Source of the DNA: Bacteroidetes bacterium UBA5697
GTDB taxonomy: Bacteria > Bacteroidota > Bacteroidia > B-17B0 > Aurantibacillaceae
DNA: 64,000 nucleotides
Direction of reading: 5' to 3'
Assembly: GCA_002420145.1 (NCBI GenBank)
Contig: DIHL01000023.1
Coordinates: 124,001 to 188,000, forward strand
Both the position numbers and the translations under genes were made by a program. Positions 9,109-18,125 of the stretch are shown piece by piece (positions within the stretch are counted from its first letter, which is position 1; the number at the start of each line of letters is the position of its first letter). The notes under the pieces are model-generated. The model did not search any database and was not told where the DNA came from. It saw only the letters and a list, made by a program, of their open reading frames with translations.

Positions 9109-11250
9109 TTATAAATTATCAATAAAGTAATTCGTTATCTTTTCCATTAAGTGGGCACGGTCTTTTCCTAATACATTATGTTCATGCCCTGGATATAAAT
9201 AGTAATCTAACTGAATGCCTTTATCAACGGCTTTCTTTTGGTATAATACACTGTGTTGCCAAACAACCACAGGATCTTGTGCACCATGAATCATTAATAA
9301 TTTCCCTTTTAATTTATCAACGTAGTTTAATAAATTATTTTTCTCATAGCCTTCTTTATTGTCTTGAGGAGAATCCATATAACGTTCTGTATACATAATC
9401 TCATAATATGTCCAATCAATAACTGGTCCGCCAGCAGCACCAACTTTAAATGTTCCAGGTGAACGCGTCATTAAAGTAGTTGTCATAAATCCACCAAAGC
9501 TCCAACCGTGAACCCCAATTCTATTAGCATCCACATATGGCAATGATTTTAAATAGTCAACACCTTTTAATTGATCTTCCATTTCCTTGGTTCCTAATTG
9601 ACGATGAGTTGCTTGTTCAAATGCTTTTCCTCTGTATGATGTTCCTCTGCCATCTAAAGTAAATACCATGTATCCTTTTTCGGCCATGTATTGGTACCAT
9701 AATTCTCCACCCGCCATCCAAGTGTTAGTTACCATTTGCGAATGAGGACCGTTGTATAAGTAAACCAATACAGGATATTTTTTTGTTGAATCAAAATTAA
9801 CTGGCTTAAATAAACGACAGTACAAATCTGTTCCTTCGTTATTTTTAATGGTAAATAAATTCCAGCTTCCTAATTTGTAATCTTTTATTGGGTTTTCGGC
9901 TTTGTAAAAGTTTGCCGCTTTTTTTGTAGATGTATTAATAATATTGTATTCTCTTGGTGTTGTTGAGTTTGAAAAATTATCGATAATGTAATTCCCTTTT
10001 TCATCTAATACACATATATGAAATCCGTTACCGTAAGTTAAACGTTTTACTTCACCACTTTTTAAGTTCACACTATAAAAATCCTGATTTACTGGACTTT
10101 GGTCATTAGCGTGAAAGAACAAGCGATCTCCTTTTTCATCAAAACCATTTTCTGCTTTTACCTCCCAATTACCTTTAGTTAGTTGCTTTATCAATTTACC
10201 ACTAATATCATATAAGTAAAAATGAGTAAATCCATCTTTGCGACTCTGCCAAATAAATTGAGAAGGATTGTTTTTTACAAATAACATTGGGTGTAAAGGC
10301 TCCGTGTATTTATCATCATGTTCTTCAAATAAAGTGCGAACAAAATTTCCAGTTACTGCATCGTATTCGTTAAGTTTCATGTCATTTTGTGTACGACTTA
10401 AAACAGCAATGTAAATATGCTTTTCATCTGGACTCCACACAATATTTGTTAAGTATTGTTCTGGATCACCTTCTGTTTTTACAAAAATAGTTTTGTTAGT
10501 TTTAACATCATATACACCTAAAGTTACGCGGTGACTCTTGTTGCCAGCCATTGGGTATTTGATGTTTTCGTTTTTTGCAGGACGAGTTGTCCAATCAATA
10601 ATTGGGTAATCTGTTACAGTAGATTGATCCATTCTGTAAAAAGCTAAATAGTTTCCTTTAGGACTCCAGAAGTTTTTCCCATCAATACCAAATTCATTTT
10701 GATGTACATTTTTTCCAGTGTAAACAATTTCATAAGAACCATCCGTTGTTACTTGAGTTTCTTTGCCATCTTTTACAACATATAAATTATAATCTTTACA
10801 ATAAGAATAAGCCCCCGTAATAGGCTCTTTTAAATATTCATCTAAAGTTATAGGTTCTGCTTTTTTATCTGTTTCAGAGATTGTTTTTTTATCTAGGGAG
10901 TAAATAAATTCACCTTTTTTATTTGAGAAATAAAACTGATTAGCATTCTTCCAAGTAATTACTGTTAATGCCGCTAATGTATCTTTGTTTCCTGATTTTA
11001 ATACTGTATTTAAATCTTTTAAAGAAAGCACATCTTTTGTTTTTCCTGTGGCATTATCTCCCACTTTAACAATGTTATTGTCGATATATGAAAATTTATT
11101 AGAGCCTTTTATAAAACTTAAGGCTTGTAAACGTTTAGGTGCAAGACTAGTGCGCCCTTTTAAAACTGCCTCTTGAATAGTTAATAGTTTGTCTTGAGCA
11201 AACACGATGGTGCTTAATGCAAGACTTGTTATTAATAATGTTTTTTTCAT
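9109..11250 (-). CDS. Dipeptidyl peptidase IV-type S9 peptidase, exported
   Basis: Serine peptidase of family S9B that releases X-Pro or X-Ala dipeptides; it acts outside the cytoplasm, with signal peptide KKTLLITSLALSTIVFAQ. An eight-bladed propeller domain (about 40-480) precedes the alpha/beta-hydrolase domain, where the nucleophile lies in GWSFGG, the Asp in HGAQDPVV and the His in PGHEHNVLG. The frame can be extended to an ATG at 11292, but those extra codons (LNQVQHD...) are translated from a dispersed palindromic repeat, so I place the start at 11250; 11256 is an alternative. DUF-like gene 8735-9106 follows after 2 bases. Confidence 0.92.
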   Translation of the reverse strand: MKKTLLITSLALSTIVFAQDKLLTIQEAVLKGRTSLAPKRLQALSFIKGSNKFSYIDNNIVKVGDNATGKTKDVLSLKDLNTVLKSGNKDTLAALTVITWKNANQFYFSNKKGEFIYSLDKKTISETDKKAEPITLDEYLKEPITGAYSYCKDYNLYVVKDGKETQVTTDGSYEIVYTGKNVHQNEFGIDGKNFWSPKGNYLAFYRMDQSTVTDYPIIDWTTRPAKNENIKYPMAGNKSHRVTLGVYDVKTNKTIFVKTEGDPEQYLTNIVWSPDEKHIYIAVLSRTQNDMKLNEYDAVTGNFVRTLFEEHDDKYTEPLHPMLFVKNNPSQFIWQSRKDGFTHFYLYDISGKLIKQLTKGNWEVKAENGFDEKGDRLFFHANDQSPVNQDFYSVNLKSGEVKRLTYGNGFHICVLDEKGNYIIDNFSNSTTPREYNIINTSTKKAANFYKAENPIKDYKLGSWNLFTIKNNEGTDLYCRLFKPVNFDSTKKYPVLVYLYNGPHSQMVTNTWMAGGELWYQYMAEKGYMVFTLDGRGTSYRGKAFEQATHRQLGTKEMEDQLKGVDYLKSLPYVDANRIGVHGWSFGGFMTTTLMTRSPGTFKVGAAGGPVIDWTYYEIMYTERYMDSPQDNKEGYEKNNLLNYVDKLKGKLLMIHGAQDPVVVWQHSVLYQKKAVDKGIQLDYYLYPGHEHNVLGKDRAHLMEKITNYFIDNL

Positions 11251-11268
11251 CTTCATTTTATTTTGCTT

Positions 11269-11293
11269 GTCATGCTGAACTTGATTCAGCATC
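11269..11293 (+). repeat. Palindromic repeat, left copy of inverted pair around GIY-YIG gene
   Basis: A 25-base element beginning GTCATGCTGAAC and ending TTCAGCATC. It is an exact inverse copy of 11617-11641. Each copy is itself a hairpin: TGCTGAA, a five-base loop, TTCAGCA. Confidence 0.9.
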
Positions 11294-11314
11294 CCTAGTT
11301 TAGTAAATTTAATT

Positions 11315-11608
11315 TTATTCCCAATCTTTTGCCAAATCTAACATTTCAGGATTTAATTCTTTAATTAAATCAATTTTCCATTTTCTATGCCAGTTTTTTA
11401 ATTGCTTTTCTCTTTGTATTGCTGTTTTAATATCACTTATTACCTCATAGTAAACTAAATATGTTAATTTATATTTAGATGTAAATTCGGAACCATCTCC
11501 ATTTTTATGCTCTCGAACTCGTCTTTCTATATCGTTTGTTACACCTATATAAAATGTCGTTAAGTTTTTGTTCGACATGATATATATAAACGCTTTAGTT
11601 AATTTCAT
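11315..11608 (-). CDS. Small GIY-YIG nuclease family protein
   Basis: 97-residue single-domain nuclease of the UvrC/YhbQ-type GIY-YIG superfamily. The signature is spread as FIYIMSNK...TTFYIGVTNDIERRVREHKN, which supplies the two tyrosine motif halves and the catalytic Arg; a conserved Glu region follows in REKQLKNWHRKWKIDLI. The longer frame from 11638 starts in a palindromic repeat (LNLIQHLYK), so the ATG at 11608 is preferred. The whole gene sits inside a perfect 25-bp inverted repeat. Such small proteins are very common in Bacteroidota; a role in DNA cleavage is expected, the target is unknown. Confidence 0.88.
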   Translation of the reverse strand: MKLTKAFIYIMSNKNLTTFYIGVTNDIERRVREHKNGDGSEFTSKYKLTYLVYYEVISDIKTAIQREKQLKNWHRKWKIDLIKELNPEMLDLAKDWE

Positions 11609-11616
11609 TTTATAGA

Positions 11617-11641
11617 GATGCTGAATCAAGTTCAGCATGAC
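11617..11641 (-). repeat. Palindromic repeat, right copy of inverted pair around GIY-YIG gene
   Basis: Exact inverse complement of 11269-11293 over all 25 bases. It lies between the GIY-YIG start and the stop codon of the upstream M1 peptidase gene (11651). Confidence 0.9.
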
Positions 11642-11650
11642 CGAACCCTC

Positions 11651-14362
11651 TTACTTCTTTATCGAGTTATATAAATCTACAATTTGTTTTTTAGTATCAG
11701 ATACTGTTTTTAGTTCTTCTGCCATTTTAGTTATATCAGTTTCTGAGGAAGCTGAGCCTGTCGAAGCTTTAGCTTTTTCAATCTTCGCTTTTAGTTTGTC
11801 TTCTTTGTCTTGCCATACATTTACTAAATTGTCTTTCATTACTTTTTGAGCAGCATACTTTACATATTTATTGTCGCTTGCCCCAACCTTTGCTAATTCC
11901 TTAGCGCCATCAATAGCAGTTTCTGGTTTTGTACAACGTTTCAAAAATTTACCATAAATGTTTCCATAAGCCATTAATTCAAAACCATTGAATTGATTTT
12001 TTACTTTTTTAAAGTAGGCGTGGTTTTCGTCTGTTCCATTTTTAGCGTATAAATCAGCAATTGAGTAAATAATTTCTTTCGACATTTCATTTTCTAAAGT
12101 CACTGCTTTTTTCATAGCTAATTCAGGATTGTTTTTAGCAATCGCATCAAAACCTTCTGATACAATGGCATAAGATTGCTCACCTAAAGCTTTTTCGTAT
12201 AAAGCATTTAAATCGTCGCCTTTGTAGTTAGTTGCTAATGCTTTAATAGCAGTTGCGCGAACTTTTGTATTTGCATCTTTTTCGGAAATAGAAATAAATA
12301 ATGGTTTTAGTTCAGCTTCTTTATCTTTTGCTACTTCGCTTAATGCATTAATGGCATCTGATCTAAATTTTTTCCATGGATCGTTTTGTGCAATTGATTT
12401 CATTAAATCAAGAATTGTTTTGTCATCCATGTGTTCTTTAAAATAATCGATGGCTTCATCTCTGTCTCCCCATAATGGTGCATTTTTATATTGAAAGATG
12501 TATTCTTCTTTTGTTTTATCGAAAGTGGTTTTTGCCAATAATTGTCTTTCTCCATCAAAGTTTACTAAATCAGGAGTTGAAGCAACATCAAATGTAAATG
12601 TGTTTTTTACATCTTCAATCCAAATGCGTTTGCGTTCTTTTTTGCCGCCAGCATAAATATCAATATATACTGGAAGTTTATATAATGGCGCAACTTTAAA
12701 ATCTTGTTGTTGAGTAATTTCTAATGTTAATTTTTTAGTGACAGCATCATACGTTTTTTTGATATTTAATTCAGGATGCCCTTTTGCGAAGTACCATTGG
12801 TTAAAAAACCAATTTAAGTCTTCACCAGTTACTTCTTCAAATGCTAAACGCAAATCATGTGCCTCAGCAGTTTTAAATTTATTTTTTTCTAAGTATACTT
12901 TTAATGAAGCAAAGAAAGCATCATCGCCAACATATTTGCGTAACATATGTAATATCTGTCCGCCTTTATTGTAGCTAAAGGCATCAAACATATCTTCACG
13001 TTCAGCATAATCAAAACGCACTAAATCAACTTGTTTTTGATTAGATTGAGCAAAGTATCCAAAACGAGAACCTGCATGATGGTCATCAGCAGCGTCTCTT
13101 CCATATTCAAATTCTTCCCATAAATATTCTCCGTATGTAGCAAACGATTCATTTAAAGTTAAGTTACTCCAACTTTCGCAGCTTGCTAAATCGCCAAACC
13201 ACTGGTGAAATAATTCGTGTGCAATAGTACTTTCTCCTTTTGCCCCATCAATCATTTCGCGTGTTGTTTGGTAGCAAACAAAATCTCCATGTAAAGTTGC
13301 ACTTGTATTTTCCATAGCTCCACTTACATAATCGCGTACCACAATTTGTGCATATTTTTGCCAAGGATAAGCAACACCTAAACGATTAGAGTAGAACTCA
13401 ATCATCTTTTTTGTTTTACCAAAAATAGCTTTTGCATGAGGTTCGTATTCTTTTTCTACGTAGTACGATACTTCTTTTCCATTCCAAGGCTCATCTGTTA
13501 CTTTTTTAAATTCACCAATCCCCATCATCACTAAATAAGGCGCATGTGGCAAATTCATTACCCAATGATCAGTTCTAGTTCCGTCCGCATTCTTTTTAGA
13601 GTCTGTCAACAAACCGTTAGATAAAGTCGTGTATTTATCATCTACTGTCATGTAAATTTCATCAGTCATCTTTTCTGTAGGATTATCGATGGTTGGAAAC
13701 CAAGCTGAGTTAGATTGTGTTTCTCCTTGAGTCCAAATTTGAGGCATTTTATTTGGGTCAGAGCCAGTAGGATTAATAAAATATAAACCCTTGTCACTTG
13801 AAATAGCACCGCTTCCGCCTTCCTTTAATTCATTGGGTTTTGAGATATACTCAATTGTAACATAATAAACTTCTTTAGCAGTATACTCTTTACCTAAATT
13901 TATTTTAATAGAATCATTCTCGTATTTGTAGGTAACTGGTTTTTCTATAAAAACATCTTCTGTAACAACGGATTTACCTCCTTTTTTGATAGGCAATTCT
14001 TTTACTTGTTTTTCGGTAAGTTTTACAGATTTAATATCCATGCCTCTTGCGTTCAGATATAGCATATTGATAGGATAGAAGTAAGGTTTTACTTGCAATT
14101 CGGCTTTTCCAATTAATTGAGATTTTTGCCAATCAAAACTTACCCACAGTTTAGTATGAATGATATCGCTGCTTTTTGTTGGAGTAGCTTGATAAATTTT
14201 CTTTTTAGGTGGCTCTTCAGCTATTACTTTAATGGTATCTAAATCAATAGCCGGCTCGGCCATTGTTATTGGCTCATTTGTTTTTGCTGTTTTTTTAGAA
14301 GAAGAACATGCTGCAATAAAACCAAAAACGGCTGCAGTAAAAATTAAGTTTTTGTAGTTCAT
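11651..14362 (-). CDS. M1 family metallopeptidase, lipoprotein, with HEAT-like C-terminal region
   Basis: Zinc aminopeptidase of the M1 (aminopeptidase N-like) family, 903 aa. The N-terminus has a lipoprotein signal (AAVFGFIAACSSS), so it is likely anchored in the outer or inner membrane. Substrate-anchoring GAMENTSAT (about residue 350) is followed by the zinc motif HELFHQWFGDLAS and the third ligand in NESFATYGE. The C-terminal third is helical with HEAT-like repeats. Near residue 867 the protein contains KASTGSASSETD, which is encoded by a dispersed repeat (11751-11767) lying in frame in the gene. Start at ATG 14362 fits the lipobox. Confidence 0.93.
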   Translation of the reverse strand: MNYKNLIFTAAVFGFIAACSSSKKTAKTNEPITMAEPAIDLDTIKVIAEEPPKKKIYQATPTKSSDIIHTKLWVSFDWQKSQLIGKAELQVKPYFYPINMLYLNARGMDIKSVKLTEKQVKELPIKKGGKSVVTEDVFIEKPVTYKYENDSIKINLGKEYTAKEVYYVTIEYISKPNELKEGGSGAISSDKGLYFINPTGSDPNKMPQIWTQGETQSNSAWFPTIDNPTEKMTDEIYMTVDDKYTTLSNGLLTDSKKNADGTRTDHWVMNLPHAPYLVMMGIGEFKKVTDEPWNGKEVSYYVEKEYEPHAKAIFGKTKKMIEFYSNRLGVAYPWQKYAQIVVRDYVSGAMENTSATLHGDFVCYQTTREMIDGAKGESTIAHELFHQWFGDLASCESWSNLTLNESFATYGEYLWEEFEYGRDAADDHHAGSRFGYFAQSNQKQVDLVRFDYAEREDMFDAFSYNKGGQILHMLRKYVGDDAFFASLKVYLEKNKFKTAEAHDLRLAFEEVTGEDLNWFFNQWYFAKGHPELNIKKTYDAVTKKLTLEITQQQDFKVAPLYKLPVYIDIYAGGKKERKRIWIEDVKNTFTFDVASTPDLVNFDGERQLLAKTTFDKTKEEYIFQYKNAPLWGDRDEAIDYFKEHMDDKTILDLMKSIAQNDPWKKFRSDAINALSEVAKDKEAELKPLFISISEKDANTKVRATAIKALATNYKGDDLNALYEKALGEQSYAIVSEGFDAIAKNNPELAMKKAVTLENEMSKEIIYSIADLYAKNGTDENHAYFKKVKNQFNGFELMAYGNIYGKFLKRCTKPETAIDGAKELAKVGASDNKYVKYAAQKVMKDNLVNVWQDKEDKLKAKIEKAKASTGSASSETDITKMAEELKTVSDTKKQIVDLYNSIKK
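11751..11767 (-). repeat. Dispersed repeat core inside M1 peptidase gene
   Basis: GCTGAGCCTGTCGAAGC, the same core as intergenic elements at 31293-31318 and 61856-61881, here in frame and translated as part of STGSA near the C-terminus. Confidence 0.65.
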
Positions 14363-14526
14363 AATGAATACGTTTGAATAGTAAAAATGCGATTATTTTA
14401 AAGAATAGCCAAAGAAAAAATAGCTTAGTTTATAAGCGGTTTAGGTTACTGATTGATGGGTATTTTTATAGCTTTTTTTGGCGATTTTAACACCATTTTT
14501 ATTTATGTGGTTTATAGTTAAATCCT

Positions 14527-14534
14527 TACATTTG
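14527..14534 (+). promoter_or_regulatory. Bacteroidota -7 box before panD
   Basis: TACATTTG fits the TAnnTTTG consensus. It lies only 4 bases before the first ATG (14539), so the mRNA would be leaderless or nearly so, favouring the second ATG (14542). I see no good TTG at the -33 position. Confidence 0.55.
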
Positions 14535-14541
14535 CGGCATG

Positions 14542-14892
14542 ATGCAGATTCAAGTAATGAAATCTAAATTGCACTGTGTAACTGTTACTCAGGCAGAGTT
14601 AGATTATATAGGCAGTATTACCATTGATGAGGATTTAATGGACGCTGCTAATTTTATTGAGAACGAACAAGTTCATATATTAAATAAAAATAATGGCCAA
14701 CGTTTTATTACCTATGTTATTAAGGGAGAACGTGGAAGTGGAGTTATTTGTTTAAATGGTCCCGCTGCTAAATTAGTGAGTTTAGGTGATGTAGTTATTG
14801 TTATTTCATACGCAACGATGGAATTTGAAACTGCTAAAACATTTAAACCATGGGTGGTTTTTCCTGACACTAAAACTAATCGTTTAAAATAA
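14542..14892 (+). CDS. panD: Aspartate 1-decarboxylase
   Basis: Pyruvoyl enzyme that converts L-aspartate to beta-alanine for pantothenate and CoA. 116 residues from the second of two adjacent ATG codons; homologues begin MQI. The self-cleavage site is visible as YIGSITID, where cleavage between Gly and Ser would make the pyruvoyl group; KLHCVTVTQAELDY before it and NGPAAKLVSLGDVVIVISY after it are conserved. Six bases separate it from the next gene. A strong -7 promoter element lies just upstream. Confidence 0.95.
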   Translation: MQIQVMKSKLHCVTVTQAELDYIGSITIDEDLMDAANFIENEQVHILNKNNGQRFITYVIKGERGSGVICLNGPAAKLVSLGDVVIVISYATMEFETAKTFKPWVVFPDTKTNRLK

Positions 14893-14898
14893 AAGAGC

Positions 14899-15912
14899 AT
14901 GAATAAAAGCACCAAATCCATCATTCAATTTATTGTATTGCTTGGTGTGGGTATTTTATTGGTGTGGTTATCTTTCAGGTCGGTTTGGACAGAGAAAGAG
15001 AAAATTCTGGATTCTTTTAAATCGGCCAATTACTTTTGGGTTGGTATTTCTGTATTAATCGCTTTCCTTAGCCATTTTCTAAGAGCCTATCGTTGGAATT
15101 ATTTATTGAAACCAGCTGGATACTCTGTAAAACCAGCTAATGCTTTAGGAGCTGTTTTAGTTGGATATTTTGCAAATTATGGTTTGCCGCGTATGGGCGA
15201 AATTACACGCTGTACTTTGGTTACAAAATATGATGATGTGCCTTTTGAAGTAGCTCTTGGTACTGTAATTACTGAACGTATTGTAGATATGTTATTGCTA
15301 ATCGTGATATTTTTTCTGACCTTATTTGCTCAATTTTCTCAATTAAAAGAACTAACAGTAACGTATTTGTACGATCCATTGATGTTGAAATTAAATGGAA
15401 TTTCAGAACATCCAACTAAATTCATTATACTGATTAGTGTATTACTAGTAGCAGCAATTACATTATTTTTAATTCGAAAAAAAATATCAGGATTACTAAA
15501 AGGTAAATTTGGAAACATTATTAAAGGATTTGGAAAGGGATTGAGTTCAGTAAAAGACATTGATAAAAAATTTCAATTTATTGCTTTAAGTTTTGCAATT
15601 TGGGCATCCTATTTTTATAGTTTATATTTTTGTTTCTTTGCTTTTGAAGGAACCTCAAACTTAGGGCATTCAGAGTGTTTGGCTATTTTATTATTTGGTA
15701 CTTTAGGGGTTGTGTTTTCGCCAGGAGGCTTAGGGGCTTATCCTGCAATTGTTACAGCACTCTTGACGTATTATGGAATTGAACAAATTTCAGCATTTTC
15801 TTTTCCTTGGATGACTTGGACCTCTCAATTTATATTAATTGTTGTGTTGGGTCTATTAAGTTTGATTCTTTTGCCTATTATCAATAAATCAAAAGCCAAT
15901 GTCGTTTCATAA
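14899..15912 (+). CDS. Lysylphosphatidylglycerol synthase-type transmembrane (flippase-like) protein
   Basis: Integral membrane protein of the UPF0104/YbhN-AglD2 family (337 aa) with about eight hydrophobic segments. GLPRMGEITRCTLVTKY in the first third and GVVFSPGGLGAYPAIVTALL near the end are the family hallmarks. The domain is the membrane half of MprF; stand-alone forms are thought to move or modify lipids, but the function here is unknown. It lies between panD and rfaE2 and overlaps rfaE2 by 14 bases, indicating coupled translation, which hints at an envelope role. Confidence 0.85.
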   Translation: MNKSTKSIIQFIVLLGVGILLVWLSFRSVWTEKEKILDSFKSANYFWVGISVLIAFLSHFLRAYRWNYLLKPAGYSVKPANALGAVLVGYFANYGLPRMGEITRCTLVTKYDDVPFEVALGTVITERIVDMLLLIVIFFLTLFAQFSQLKELTVTYLYDPLMLKLNGISEHPTKFIILISVLLVAAITLFLIRKKISGLLKGKFGNIIKGFGKGLSSVKDIDKKFQFIALSFAIWASYFYSLYFCFFAFEGTSNLGHSECLAILLFGTLGVVFSPGGLGAYPAIVTALLTYYGIEQISAFSFPWMTWTSQFILIVVLGLLSLILLPIINKSKANVVS

Positions 15913-16393
15913 AAAACTATCCCAAAAATTAGTTACAAAAGATAAATTACAAGATCTTTTGAAAGAGTGGAATACTCAAAACCAACAAATAGTATTTACG
16001 AACGGTTGTTTTGATATTTTACATCGCGGACATGTGGAATATTTATGTCATGCCAGAGATTTAGGAGATAAACTAATTTTAGGTTTAAATACAGATGCGT
16101 CTGTTAAACGTTTAGGTAAATCACCCGAAAGACCAATTAATTCAGAAGACACCAGAGCTACTATTTTAGCTGGATTAGAATGTATCGACGCGATTGTGTT
16201 ATTTGATGAAGATACTCCTTTAGAATTAATCACTTTTGTTCAACCTGATGTTTTAGTAAAAGGAAACGACTATAAAGCCGAAGACATTGTTGGTTATGAT
16301 GTGGTTGTAGCAAAAGGCGGCAAAGTCATTACCATTCAATTAGTGGATGGCTTCTCTACAACAAAATTGATTGAAAAAATGAAGACAAGCTAG
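15899..16393 (+). CDS. rfaE2: D-glycero-beta-D-manno-heptose 1-phosphate adenylyltransferase
   Basis: Cytidylyltransferase-fold enzyme that adenylates heptose 1-phosphate to form ADP-heptose for lipopolysaccharide; equals the C-terminal half of E. coli HldE. 164 aa, right for the stand-alone form. FTNGCFDILHRGHVEYL contains the HxGH-type nucleotide-binding motif, and GLNTDASVKRLGKSPERPIN and DGFSTTKLIEKM are typical. The partner kinase is not in the window. It overlaps the upstream membrane-protein gene and precedes a Wzx-like flippase, consistent with envelope polysaccharide synthesis. Confidence 0.93.
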   Translation: MSFHKKLSQKLVTKDKLQDLLKEWNTQNQQIVFTNGCFDILHRGHVEYLCHARDLGDKLILGLNTDASVKRLGKSPERPINSEDTRATILAGLECIDAIVLFDEDTPLELITFVQPDVLVKGNDYKAEDIVGYDVVVAKGGKVITIQLVDGFSTTKLIEKMKTS

Positions 16394-16477
16394 TAACTTT
16401 TAAAGGTTAATATCTTCAAAAATCACTTATGAGTATAAGGCAATAAAGTCCTAATTTTAGTTCTTTAATACAAAAAC

Positions 16478-17962
16478 GTGTCAAACCCACTCAAAAAATT
16501 AGCCTCGCAAACAGCCGTTTATGGTTTAGGAAGTATTCTTCCTCGCGTGATTACTTTTTTGTATTCTTTTGTATTAACGTATATTTTTAAACAACCTTCC
16601 GAACTATCTGCTAACACAGAGTTTTACGCTTATATCAGTTTTATTAATATTTTATTTACTTACGGAATGGAAACAGCTTTTTTCCATTTTTCTAATAAAA
16701 TAGAGGAAAAAGAGCGAGTATATTCAACAGCATTAATATCCATTTTTGGGAGTAGCATAGGATTATCTCTATTATTTATTTTGTTTTCGGGCTCTATTGC
16801 TGATTTCATAAAAGAACCAGAACATGTTAATTATATCATTTGGTGTGTGTTGATTGTTGCTACTGATGCAATGATGGCCATTCCTTTTGCACGATTACGA
16901 TTGAATAATCAAGCTAAAAAATTTGGAGCACTTAAGTTGTTAAATGTGACTGTTTTTATTTTAATCTGTATTTTTTACTTCAATATATGTAAGCCCGCAT
17001 ATTTGAATGAACCAGACTCTACTTTCGCGAAATATTATAATCCAGAAGTAGGCGTAGGTTACATGTTTTTAGCTGGACTCTTAGCTAATTTAGTGAGCTT
17101 GTTATTTTTAGCAAAAGAATTTGTTACTGTACAGTATGTGTTTGATAAAGACTTATGGAAACAGATGTTGACTTACGCTTGGCCCTTATTAATATTGGGT
17201 TTTGCAGGAATGATTAATGAAACTTTTGATCGTTTTATTTTAAAATATTTGTTGCCTGAAGAAATTGCAAAAACAGAATTAGGTATTTATGGTCAATGTT
17301 ACCGCATCGCTATGTTTATGACCATTTTTACTACAGCTTTTAAATATGCTGCCGAACCATTTTTCTTCAATCATGCTAAACACCAAGATTCCAAAAAATT
17401 AAATGCCATGGTGATGAAATACTATGTGCTATTTTGTTTGTTTTTGTTTTTAGGAACCATGATGAATTTACCTTGGCTGCAAAAAGTAGTAAGTGAAAAT
17501 TATAGATCAGGTTTAGGTGTAGTGCCTATTTTATTATTAGCTAATTTGTGTGTAGGAGTTTATTGGAACTTGTCCATTTGGTTTAAGTTAACAGGACAAA
17601 CAAAATTTGGTGCCATGATAACCGTGATGGGAGCAGTGATTACCTTAGTGATTAATTTTGTGGGGATTCCTAAATATGGATACATGGCTTGCGCTTGGGC
17701 TACCTTGGCTTCTTACGGTATTATGATGGTAACGTCATATGTGATGGGACAAAAGTATTATCCAGTAAAATATAATTTGCGAAGCATATCTGTTTTTACT
17801 TTTTTAGCTCTTGGTCTTTATTTTATTTCTACGCTTTATTCAGATATGGAAAGTACTACCATAAAGTTGATATTGAATAATATCTTGTTAGGTCTATTTG
17901 CATTTATATTTTATAAATTAGAATTTGAAAATTTAAAAAAATTAAAACATTTAGAACAATAA
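16478..17962 (+). CDS. Oligosaccharide flippase family (Wzx-like) membrane protein
   Basis: 494 residues with about 12-14 hydrophobic segments across the full length, starting at a GTG codon. The N-terminal SNPLKKLASQTAVYGLGSIL with Arg and Pro shortly after is the usual opening of polysaccharide-biosynthesis flippases of the MOP superfamily, which turn undecaprenyl-linked sugars to the periplasmic face. The preceding gene makes ADP-heptose, suggesting an LPS or O-antigen context, but no local glycosyltransferases accompany it. 84 bases separate it from rfaE2. Confidence 0.85.
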   Translation: MSNPLKKLASQTAVYGLGSILPRVITFLYSFVLTYIFKQPSELSANTEFYAYISFINILFTYGMETAFFHFSNKIEEKERVYSTALISIFGSSIGLSLLFILFSGSIADFIKEPEHVNYIIWCVLIVATDAMMAIPFARLRLNNQAKKFGALKLLNVTVFILICIFYFNICKPAYLNEPDSTFAKYYNPEVGVGYMFLAGLLANLVSLLFLAKEFVTVQYVFDKDLWKQMLTYAWPLLILGFAGMINETFDRFILKYLLPEEIAKTELGIYGQCYRIAMFMTIFTTAFKYAAEPFFFNHAKHQDSKKLNAMVMKYYVLFCLFLFLGTMMNLPWLQKVVSENYRSGLGVVPILLLANLCVGVYWNLSIWFKLTGQTKFGAMITVMGAVITLVINFVGIPKYGYMACAWATLASYGIMMVTSYVMGQKYYPVKYNLRSISVFTFLALGLYFISTLYSDMESTTIKLILNNILLGLFAFIFYKLEFENLKKLKHLEQ

Positions 17963-17964
17963 CA

Positions 17965-18105
17965 TTAACCACATAGGTAGATAGTAAAATAAATGTAGCT
18001 TTAAGTAAATGATAGAACTGCGTTTTTAACATAGAGCTATGTGAATAGCAAAGCACTATCATTAAACTTATACCACACAAACAAGCTATGTTTCTATGTG
18101 GTTAA
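17965..18105. repeat. MITE-like element with TTAACCACATAG termini, copy 1
   Basis: 141 bases bounded by perfect 12-bp terminal inverted repeats TTAACCACATAG / CTATGTGGTTAA, filling the gap between the flippase gene and dut. It encodes nothing visible. Its right end (18085-18105) matches the left end of a second copy at 36043-36188 in inverse orientation over 21 bases. Confidence 0.75.
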
Positions 18106-18125
18106 AAAATAAATAATTTAGACAT

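Noticed and set aside
11251..11292. Longer start for the DPP-IV-type peptidase
   Set aside because: The added codons come from a palindromic repeat and would bury the signal peptide.
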